A stretch of 7,163 nucleotides of DNA from Rhizobiaceae bacterium. GTDB lineage: Bacteria > Pseudomonadota > Alphaproteobacteria > Rhizobiales > Rhizobiaceae. The DNA lies in assembly GCA_028865845.1 (NCBI GenBank), contig JAGWJK010000203.1, positions 1-7,163 of the forward strand, read 5' to 3'. Shown here one piece after another: positions 1 to 5,099 of the stretch (its first letter is position 1; every line of letters starts with the position of its first letter). The notes below the pieces were generated by a model. It was not told the origin of the DNA. It did not search any database and worked only from the letters and a program-made list of their open reading frames with translations. The translations under genes and the position numbers were made by a program.

Positions 1-362
1 AGACCGACCAATCCTTCTTCTATAATTCATGCGCCGCTATCGACACGACGCTTGCACCGGAGGCGCTGTTGAACCTTTGTCTCGATATCGAGCGGGACAT
101 GAAGCGCGTGCGCATCGAGCGTTGGGGGCCGCGAACGATCGACATCGATATCCTGACCTATGGGAACCTGGACCAGGTGGAGCCGCTGTTGACCATCCCG
201 CATCCGCGCATGACGGAACGCGGCTTTGTGTTGATGCCGCTTGCGGATTTCGCCGCGGACCTCGTGGTACGGGGCCGAAGCGTCGCTGATTGGCTCGTTG
301 AAGCCGATGTCCAGGGCATCGAGGTGGCGGACCAGGATCGTGATTGGTGGCGTGCCGCCTGA
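1..362 (+). CDS. folK: 2-amino-4-hydroxy-6-hydroxymethyldihydropteridine pyrophosphokinase (HPPK), 3' part
   Basis: HPPK transfers pyrophosphate from ATP to 6-hydroxymethyl-7,8-dihydropterin, the step before dihydropteroate synthase in cytosolic folate synthesis. The gene runs in from the left edge. The frame starting at base 3 gives 119 residues before a TGA at 360-362; the E. coli enzyme has about 159, so roughly the first quarter to third is missing. Seen directly: the family signature RWGPRTIDIDIL at 121-156, whose two Asp residues bind magnesium in known HPPKs; an upstream Phe-x-Asn segment and a T-x-L-A-P-E-x-L-L-N-like stretch matching the family; and the later IPHPRMTERGFVLMPL segment. 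A TTG or ATG inside the frame could be mistaken for a start, but the conserved F-Y-N segment lies upstream, so the gene is truncated only by the window. In rhizobia it usually follows folP and folB, which would lie to the left (inference). Confidence 0.95.
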   Translation, partial: TDQSFFYNSCAAIDTTLAPEALLNLCLDIERDMKRVRIERWGPRTIDIDILTYGNLDQVEPLLTIPHPRMTERGFVLMPLADFAADLVVRGRSVADWLVEADVQGIEVADQDRDWWRAA

Positions 363-369
363 TCGCAAA

Positions 370-404
370 ATGAAAACGGCCGGAGATCGCTCTCCGGCCG
401 CTGA
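370..404 (-). terminator. Intrinsic terminator between convergent folK and secreted-protein gene
   Basis: A perfect 10-bp GC-rich stem (CGGCCGGAGA at 377-386, TCTCCGGCCG at 391-400) closes a 4-nt TCGC loop. Read on the minus strand, the stem is followed by TTTTCATTTT, a reasonable U-rich tail, so it best serves the minus-strand gene ending at 425. On the plus strand there is no U-run after the stem, so it would be a weaker stop for folK, perhaps acting mainly as a 3'-end stabilising hairpin. Confidence 0.85.
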
Positions 405-424
405 CATGAAAATCTGCTGAAAGA

Positions 425-976
425 TTACTGGATCGAGCCGACGGCCATGGTGTCGATATCGGCACGCTTCAGCGTAACGCCGATCACCGGCACCATCTGG
501 TCACCGACCTTGACGGAAATCGTAACGTTCATCGACTTGTCGTTCTCGACACGGGCGATCATTGCGCCGTTCAGCTTCTGGCGGTTGAGGCCAAGCACGA
601 CGGTACCGTCATTGACGGTGCCGGAGGTCACATCCAGGCCCTTGCCGGCCGCGCCGTCCAGGAACTTGCCGGTGTAACCGCTGCCATCCTGCGTGATCTC
701 TGCTGTCATCGGCTGCTGAAAGACGCCGACGCGGCAGGTGCCGTCGAGCTTGACGCCAGCATTGCTGCCCTGCAGCGGCTGACCCGTCAGATTGCAGGTG
801 AATTTCGTGCCCTTGTACTTTCCGGCGACAATTTCGCCAGGACCGCGCCAGGAGCCGGCGACGGATTGGAAAAAGGCCTTGTCGCGGGAGGCGGCGTCGG
901 CGGAATGCACCCAGGCACCAACCGAGAGGGCCGTTGCGGCAAAGCCGCAAACGAGAAGAAACGGACGCGAAAACAT
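425..976 (-). CDS. Secreted (periplasmic) protein of unknown function
   Basis: This encodes 183 residues with a clear Sec signal peptide: Arg near the N-terminus, a hydrophobic core at about 5-22, and an A-D-A cleavage site around residues 26-28. The mature part (about 155 residues) is rich in short alternating hydrophobic/Gly/Thr stretches, suggesting an all-beta fold. It opens with a G-S-W-R-G-P-G-E motif (41-48), reminiscent of small beta-barrel proteins, but I cannot assign a family. The only cysteines in the mature protein, C61 and C81, could form a disulfide in the periplasm. The ATG at 974-976 is preceded by AAGGA about 7 nt upstream, which supports this start. The gene stands 112 bp downstream of ycjF on the same strand, so it could be read through from that operon or use its own promoter. 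I do not recognise the gene; alphaproteobacterial relatives are likely, but I cannot search for them. Confidence 0.85.
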   Translation of the reverse strand: MFSRPFLLVCGFAATALSVGAWVHSADAASRDKAFFQSVAGSWRGPGEIVAGKYKGTKFTCNLTGQPLQGSNAGVKLDGTCRVGVFQQPMTAEITQDGSGYTGKFLDGAAGKGLDVTSGTVNDGTVVLGLNRQKLNGAMIARVENDKSMNVTISVKVGDQMVPVIGVTLKRADIDTMAVGSIQ

Positions 977-1029
977 TGGCTTTCCTTGGCGAAGAGGAAC
1001 CGGAAACTGGAGTCTACTTTTGCCGCAGA

Positions 1030-1037
1030 ATGGTTAA
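1030..1037 (-). promoter_or_regulatory. Possible CtrA half-site upstream of the secreted-protein gene
   Basis: On the minus strand these bases read TTAACCAT, the half-site motif described for the alphaproteobacterial cell-cycle regulator CtrA. It lies 54 bp before the start codon of the secreted-protein gene. Only one half is present; I see no TTAA-N7-TTAA full site. Such 8-mers occur by chance in genomes of this type, so this is a weak call. Confidence 0.25.
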
Positions 1038-1088
1038 TGCTTGGTTTCTTATGGACCTAAAAGCTACCTTTCCTGCGGGTTTACGGCG

Positions 1089-2174
1089 TCAGCGTCCGCC
1101 GATGTTGGGCGCCAGGTCACCGACGAAATCGCTGATGCCGGGACGCTTGAGTGCCCTGAAGGAGAGCGGCCGGCACAAGTCCATGGCGGAGATGCCGATG
1201 CGGGCGGTCATCATGCCGTTGACCACGCCTTCGCCAAGGCGGGCCGAGAGTTTCGAGGCCAAACCATGGCCGATCAGCTGCTGAACGATGCTGTCGCCGA
1301 CGGCGATCGAGCCGGTGACGGCAAGATGGGCGAGCACGTCGCGCATCAGCCGGATCATGCCCAGCGTACCGGGCCGGCCGCCGTAAAGATCAGCCATGGC
1401 GCGGACGAGCTTGGCCGATTCGTAGAGCACGTAGAGAATATCCACCAATGCACGCGGGCTGACGGCGGTGACGACCGAGACGCGCTTGGAGGCGCCGAGA
1501 ATCAGCGCGCGGGCGCGGCGGTCGAGGGGACCGAGCAGCTCGCGCTCGGCAAGATCGATCAGCTGTGGTGCGTCGATGATATCATTCTCGGCGGCCTTGA
1601 GGGTGGCGCGACCTTTCGCGGTCTCTGCATTGGACTCCAGCAGGGTACAGAGGCGCGAGACGAGAGCCCTGGCGCGGGCCGGTTTCGTTTCCATGATGGC
1701 GGCATCGGCTTCCGTCTTGATCGCCTGGACGGCCGCGAGCCGCATCATGCCGGCGGTTTCGCGGATGACGATGGCAAGAACGGCAAGAATGCCGACCGCG
1801 ACGACCGTGAGGGCAGTATAGCCGAGCCAGTCGGCCCGGCTGAACAGGTTGCGGATCAATTCGTCGGTCCAGAGACCGAAGGCGAGCGACAGGAGCACGC
1901 CGAGGGCGCCAAGAGCAACCTTGCCGAAAGAGAATCGCCTGCGACGCGGAACGGCGATCGCGGCGGTCGCATCCAGCGCACCAAGCTCCGGATTGAGAAA
2001 CGGATCTTCCTCATCGGGCGTCAGAACGATCTCGGTGTCGAAGCTTTGCGGTTTGCGGCGCGGCGTCTCGGCTTTCGGCTTGGCGGCGGCATCGTCTTTC
2101 GCCGGTTCCGGCTCGACGGAAAAGGCGGCTGGACGTCGGCTGAGGCTTTTATCGTCTGCGGTCGGCTTCGTCAT
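1089..2174 (-). CDS. ycjF: YcjF/TIGR01620 family inner-membrane protein (DUF697)
   Basis: This is the membrane partner usually encoded next to the YcjX NTPase; its exact biochemical role is not established, though the E. coli pair is reported as stress or heat-shock induced. The protein has 361 residues (E. coli YcjF about 353). It begins with a hydrophilic, charged, Pro/Ala-rich N-terminus (1-80) ending in a PRRRR stretch. Two transmembrane helices follow at about 84-104 and 118-138, then a helical cytoplasmic region. Family landmarks are Y-G-G-R-P-G near 264-269 and the C-terminal GEGVVNGMMTARIGISAMDL block (315-333), followed by CRPLSF. The ATG (2172-2174) overlaps the ycjX stop in an ATGA arrangement, so the two genes are coupled in one transcript. 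I see no convincing intrinsic terminator after the TGA at 1089. Family call is firm; function is inferred from context. Confidence 0.93.
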   Translation of the reverse strand: MTKPTADDKSLSRRPAAFSVEPEPAKDDAAAKPKAETPRRKPQSFDTEIVLTPDEEDPFLNPELGALDATAAIAVPRRRRFSFGKVALGALGVLLSLAFGLWTDELIRNLFSRADWLGYTALTVVAVGILAVLAIVIRETAGMMRLAAVQAIKTEADAAIMETKPARARALVSRLCTLLESNAETAKGRATLKAAENDIIDAPQLIDLAERELLGPLDRRARALILGASKRVSVVTAVSPRALVDILYVLYESAKLVRAMADLYGGRPGTLGMIRLMRDVLAHLAVTGSIAVGDSIVQQLIGHGLASKLSARLGEGVVNGMMTARIGISAMDLCRPLSFRALKRPGISDFVGDLAPNIGGR

Positions 2175-3646
2175 GCGAGGCGATCTCCGAACAGGAACTG
2201 CATGGCGCGGTCGAGGCGGATATGCGGTACCGAAAGCTTGATGCCGCCGCCGGTTTCATCCAGTTCCGGCGGCCGAAAGCGGACGACATTCACCTCCGGC
2301 AGATGGGCGTTTGCGGCATCGGCTTCAAGCGCGTCGAACAGCCATTGCGGATTTTCCGGCAGATCTCCGGGAAAGACCGCCGTCTTGCGGTTACCGTCGA
2401 AGCTCTCGCCGCCGATGGTTTCCCGCTCCATCGGCGTGCCGACGATCACAGGCAGCGTCTGGCCGTCGCGCTTGACCGTCGCCTCCCGCGTCGCGCGGAC
2501 GGATGCGATCGCCATGACCTCGAGACCGGCGCCGGCCATGCCGATGCGCTCGACCGCCCGCTCGACGAGACGGCGCGTCAATGCTTCCAATCGGTCGTGG
2601 CTTTCATGATGCAGATGGTCGGCCTTGGTGGCGGCGACCAGAACCCGGTCAATGCGGCGGCCGAGCAGCGAAGAGAAGAATGAGTTGGTGCCGGGGCGGA
2701 AGCACGCGAGCACGTCCGTCAGGGCGCGTTCTAGGTCCTGCACGGCCTCGGGTCCGCGATTGATCGCCTGCAGAGCGTCAACGAGCACGATCTGCCGGTC
2801 GAGGCGAGCGAAATGCTCGCGGAAGAAGGGTTTAACGACCACCGATTTATAGGCCTCGTACCGCCGCTCCATCATCGCCCAAAGCGACCCTTTCGGCGCC
2901 TTGCCATCGGCTGGCGGTATCAACGGCGCGAACGTCAACGCCGGCGAACCGTCAAGATCCCCCGGCAGCAGGAAACGGCCGGGCGGCAGGGTCGAGAGCG
3001 AGCGTTCGTCGGATTTGCAGGCCTTGAGATATTGGGAAAAGGAGGTGGCAAGGTCGCGGGCCGTCATCTCCTCGGCGGCAACGGCAATATCGGCCGCCCG
3101 GGTCATGGCCAGCCATTCGCGCGACAGCTCGGCGCGAATGCCGGTTTCCGCAAGCGCTAGCGTCTCTTCGCTGAAGGCGCGGAAATCCTTTCCAAGCAGC
3201 GGCAGGTCCAGCAGCCATTCTCCGGGGTAATCGACGATGTCGATGGAAAGGCGCCCGGGCGAAAACAAGCGGTTCCAGCCGCTGGCGCTCTGGTAATCGA
3301 GCGTGATGCGCAGTTCGGAGATCGCCCGCGTCGAATCCGGCCAGACACGCTCCTTTACCAGCGAGCGGATGTGATCCTCATACTGGAAGCGCGGTACGGC
3401 ATCATCCGGCTGTGGCTCGAGGCGAACGGCTGACACGCGGCCGGATTGCACCGGCTCGAACAACGGCAGGCGGCCGCCATTCAGCAGATTATGCACGAGG
3501 GAAGAGATGAAAACGGTCTTGCCGGAGCGAGACAGGCCGGTAACGCCGAGCCTGATTGTCGGATTGACGAGGCCAACGGCGCGATCGGCAAGATTGTCGA
3601 AGGCGATGAGGGCGTCGTCGGTGAAGGAGGTCAGGCTTGGCGGCAA
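2171..3646 (-). CDS. ycjX: YcjX family P-loop NTPase (DUF463)
   Basis: This is a predicted GTP-binding protein of the YcjX family, which is stress-associated and works with YcjF at the inner membrane. From the chosen start it has 491 residues (E. coli YcjX about 465). The Walker A motif is GLSRSGKT at 37-44. The family DYPGEWLLD block, the likely Walker B/switch region, lies at 139-147. A DRQIVLVDAL segment follows at 283-292, and TKAD at 340-343 fits the base-recognition motif of GTPases. The frame stays open to a TTG at 3736 (521 residues), but the extra 30 residues (Cys/His/Leu-rich) precede the conserved PPSLTSFTDDAL region and do not look like the family. They would also include a candidate promoter near 3677-3706. 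I therefore prefer TTG 3646, although its Shine-Dalgarno (GGGATC) is weak. The stop overlaps the ycjF start by 4 bp. Confidence 0.92.
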   Translation of the reverse strand: MPPSLTSFTDDALIAFDNLADRAVGLVNPTIRLGVTGLSRSGKTVFISSLVHNLLNGGRLPLFEPVQSGRVSAVRLEPQPDDAVPRFQYEDHIRSLVKERVWPDSTRAISELRITLDYQSASGWNRLFSPGRLSIDIVDYPGEWLLDLPLLGKDFRAFSEETLALAETGIRAELSREWLAMTRAADIAVAAEEMTARDLATSFSQYLKACKSDERSLSTLPPGRFLLPGDLDGSPALTFAPLIPPADGKAPKGSLWAMMERRYEAYKSVVVKPFFREHFARLDRQIVLVDALQAINRGPEAVQDLERALTDVLACFRPGTNSFFSSLLGRRIDRVLVAATKADHLHHESHDRLEALTRRLVERAVERIGMAGAGLEVMAIASVRATREATVKRDGQTLPVIVGTPMERETIGGESFDGNRKTAVFPGDLPENPQWLFDALEADAANAHLPEVNVVRFRPPELDETGGGIKLSVPHIRLDRAMQFLFGDRLA

Positions 3647-3676
3647 GGCGGGATCCCGAAGTGACAGAGGACAGTC

Positions 3677-3706
3677 AATATAGGAAGCGAGGCTTGAGCC
3701 GAAAAG
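3677..3706 (-). promoter_or_regulatory. Candidate ycjX promoter, heat-shock-like
   Basis: On the minus strand, CCTATATT (3677-3684) resembles the -10 element of alphaproteobacterial RpoH promoters. It is preceded after 16 bp by CTTTTC (3701-3706), a poor match to the CTTGAA/C -35. It lies 31 bp before the preferred ycjX TTG. A heat-shock promoter would fit the family, since E. coli ycjXF is reported in the RpoH regulon, but the -35 is weak. Confidence 0.35.
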
Positions 3707-3713
3707 ATGACAG

Positions 3714-3770
3714 GCAGCATGTAGCAGGCGGCCCAAATCATCGCTTCGCCTGATATTTTCCGGATGCTGC
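3714..3770. repeat. Nested inverted repeats at the phosphatase 3' end
   Basis: The outer arms are GCAGCAT (3714-3720) and ATGCTGC (3764-3770). The inner arms are CAGGCG (3725-3730) and CGCCTG (3747-3752). The structure spans the stop codon of the phosphatase gene and the start of the gap to ycjX. There is no U-run, so it is not a standard terminator. It could be an mRNA 3'-end structure or chance. Confidence 0.3.
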
Positions 3771-4261
3771 TATTCCACGACGAAATCTATGAGGACCCAG
3801 CCGGCTGGCGTCCAGTCGACGATCGCCAGTCCCGCGGTCGGAAAGCCGTTCGGCAGGGCGGCGGCAAAAGCCTCATGGCCGATCAGGGCTTCGAGGGCGA
3901 GCTGGATATTCGGATTGTGGCCGACAAGCATCACGGAATCGACGTTGGCCTGCGCAGAGATGAGTTCCAGATAGGTTGCCGGGGTCGCGTTATAGAGCGC
4001 GTCGACGAAACGAAACTCCGTGGACGGGCTGAGCGACCGGCGGATCGCATCGGCGGTTTGCCGGCAACGCAATGCCGTCGAGGCCACGACGACATCCGGC
4101 ACGTAGTTCTTGTCGGCGGCTTCGTCAGCAACGATTTCGGCCGCAGCGTAGCCGTTGTCGTTCAGCGGGCGATCGAAATCCTTCTGGCCGGGGACGGCCG
4201 GCGCTGCCTCGGCGTGACGCAGCAGGTAAATCCGGGAAGGGGGCGGCGAGACGGTTGGCAT
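3770..4261 (-). CDS. SixA-type histidine phosphatase
   Basis: This is a small member of the histidine phosphatase (phosphoglycerate mutase-like) superfamily. E. coli SixA, about 161 residues, removes phosphate from phosphohistidine on signalling proteins; the substrate here is unknown. With the ATG at 4259-4261 the product has 163 residues. Seen: the catalytic LLRHAEA motif at 13-19 (nucleophile H16), the FDRPLNDNG segment typical of SixA (29-37), STALRCRQTA with the second conserved Arg (61-70), an acidic residue in DALYNAT (87-93), and the late catalytic VGHNP (113-117). All core residues appear present, so it should be active. A TTG two codons upstream (4267) is possible, but the ATG has GGAA about 9 nt upstream and keeps the conserved region near the N-terminus. 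There is no signal peptide, so it is cytosolic. It is transcribed divergently from dksA and could be co-transcribed with ycjX. Confidence 0.88.
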   Translation of the reverse strand: MPTVSPPPSRIYLLRHAEAAPAVPGQKDFDRPLNDNGYAAAEIVADEAADKNYVPDVVVASTALRCRQTADAIRRSLSPSTEFRFVDALYNATPATYLELISAQANVDSVMLVGHNPNIQLALEALIGHEAFAAALPNGFPTAGLAIVDWTPAGWVLIDFVVE

Positions 4262-4457
4262 AAGCAAGGTTCCGATCCTCCGATTATCCCTTGACGTATC
4301 GCTTCGGCCTATATTCCGTCAACTGGAGAGCTGCCAAGAACACGGGTATCCGCCGATCGTTCACGCGAAGGTTATGGCCTCATCACTTTTGGGTATGCCG
4401 AATATATGATGAAAAAATAGACCTTTAGCCGATTTTTGTGACAAATTTAAAAATCGG
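4262..4457. promoter_or_regulatory. Divergent control region between phosphatase and dksA
   Basis: This non-coding spacer is clearly AT-richer near 4380-4457 than the flanking genes. It contains CTTGAC (4290-4295) followed after 14 bp by TATATT (4310-4315) on the plus strand. That spacing is too short for the housekeeping sigma but fits the heat-shock style CTTGAC/CCTATAT pair. On the minus strand TTGACG (4317-4322) could be a -35 for the phosphatase gene, with a poor -10 near 4294-4300. I see no ORF or RNA gene here. Which elements are active cannot be told from sequence alone. Confidence 0.4.
4429..4457. repeat. Perfect 9-bp inverted repeat upstream of dksA
   Basis: CCGATTTTT (4429-4437) and AAAAATCGG (4449-4457) are exact reverse complements around an 11-nt centre (GTGACAAATTT). 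The right arm ends one base before a TTGACG hexamer (4458-4463). The position suggests an operator or a DNA structure in the dksA control region rather than a terminator, because the GC part of each arm lies at the outer end and is only 3-4 bp. Confidence 0.6.
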
Positions 4458-4475
4458 TTGACGGCGTCTATTAGG

Positions 4476-4504
4476 CTTGAATCAATACTATCGGTTGGGA
4501 TATA
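4476..4504 (+). promoter_or_regulatory. dksA: Candidate dksA promoter
   Basis: CTTGAA (4476-4481) and GATATA (4499-4504) are separated by exactly 17 bp, close to the rhizobial CTTGAC / TATA-type housekeeping pattern. Transcription would begin near 4511, giving a leader of about 30 nt to the preferred TTG start. A second possible -35, TTGACG at 4458, has no good -10 at normal spacing. Confidence 0.45.
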
Positions 4505-4529
4505 CACCGCGCCATATGAGATGTTCTTC

Positions 4530-4535
4530 AGGAGA
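4530..4535 (+). promoter_or_regulatory. dksA: Shine-Dalgarno deciding the dksA start
   Basis: AGGAGA lies 6 nt before the TTG at 4542, an almost ideal site. It outweighs the in-frame ATG at 4521, which has no good Shine-Dalgarno and would add seven residues ahead of the conserved N-terminus. Confidence 0.75.
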
Positions 4536-4541
4536 ATCGCG

Positions 4542-4961
4542 TTGAGTGAGAAGATCGATCTTAGCAGTTATGTACCCTCGGAAGACGAGGAGTTCATGAA
4601 CGTAAGCCAGCGAGCTTATTTCCGAGCAAAGCTCATTGCCTGGAAAAATGATATCCTTAGAGAAGCGCGCGAAACCCTCGATCACCTGGCCGAAGAAAGC
4701 GCAAACCATCCCGATCTGGCCGACCGGGCTTCCTCTGAAACTGACAGAGCCATTGAGCTGCGCGCACGAGACCGTCAGCGGAAGCTGATCTCGAAAATCG
4801 ACTCTGCCCTGCAGCGGATCGAGGACGGCACCTACGGCTATTGCGAGGAAACCGGTGAGCCGATCGGCCTTAAGCGCCTTGATGCCCGCCCGATCGCGAC
4901 ATTGTCGATCGAAGCGCAGGAGCGTCACGAGCGCCGCGAGAAGGTTTACCGGGACGAATAA
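4542..4961 (+). CDS. dksA: RNA polymerase-binding transcription factor DksA (zinc-ligand-poor type)
   Basis: DksA binds in the secondary channel of RNA polymerase and, with ppGpp, reshapes transcription in the stringent response. The product has 139 residues from the TTG start (E. coli 151). A long helical hairpin is visible; residues D61-R62-A63 match the E. coli coiled-coil tip D74-R75-A76 needed for activity. The following ELRARDRQRKLISKI region (72-86) matches the second helix of the coiled coil. The C-terminal globular part keeps the family frame (YGYCEETGEPIGLKRLDARP, 98-117). However, the four zinc-binding cysteines of E. coli DksA are C101, T104, S122 and A125 here, so it should not hold zinc in the usual way. 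This resembles the redox-insensitive DksA2 type and, as far as I recall, is common in rhizobia. The gene stands alone between a divergent phosphatase and a strong terminator. Confidence 0.95.
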   Translation: MSEKIDLSSYVPSEDEEFMNVSQRAYFRAKLIAWKNDILREARETLDHLAEESANHPDLADRASSETDRAIELRARDRQRKLISKIDSALQRIEDGTYGYCEETGEPIGLKRLDARPIATLSIEAQERHERREKVYRDE

Positions 4962-4992
4962 GCGATCAGGCTTTTCGATCCGGAATGATACG

Positions 4993-5030
4993 AAAAAGGC
5001 ACGGCGGAGTTTTCGCCGTGCCTTTTTGTT
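4993..5030. terminator. Bidirectional terminator between dksA and fliO-like gene
   Basis: AAAAAGGCACGGCG (4993-5006) pairs perfectly with CGCCGTGCCTTTTT (5014-5027) around a 7-nt loop. The 9-bp GC core is flanked by A5 and T5, so each strand has a U-tail. It ends dksA on the plus strand, 32 bp after its stop, and the fliO-like gene on the minus strand. Confidence 0.95.
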
Positions 5031-5061
5031 TCTGCGAGCGCAAATTATCTCAGGACCTGTC

Positions 5062-5099
5062 TGTCGCGGTTGATGCTCACTTGTCGCGATTGACGCTCA
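5062..5099. repeat. 20-bp-period tandem duplication at the end of the fliO-like gene
   Basis: On the minus strand TGAGCGTCAATCGCGACA (5082-5099) is followed, at a period of 20 bp, by TGAGCATCAACCGCGACA (5062-5079), with 16 of 18 bases identical. The stop codon of the fliO-like gene (TGA, 5077-5079) is the first triplet of the second copy. Confidence 0.85.

Noticed and set aside
997..1020. GGAAC followed by TTTT at about 17 bp, resembling a general-stress EcfG promoter
   Set aside because: It points on the plus strand into antisense of ycjF, and the -10 lacks the CGTT core.
1041..2609. 522-residue open frame on the plus strand, antisense to ycjF and the end of ycjX
   Set aside because: It mirrors two well-recognised genes on the other strand. 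Its product is Gly/Asp/Arg-rich with no recognisable domain, as expected where GC-rich codons keep the opposite strand free of stops.
4458..4541. Longer dksA frame starting at TTG 4458 or ATG 4521
   Set aside because: Neither has a good Shine-Dalgarno. TTG 4458 overlaps promoter-like sequence, while TTG 4542 has AGGAGA at 6 nt and gives the expected N-terminus.
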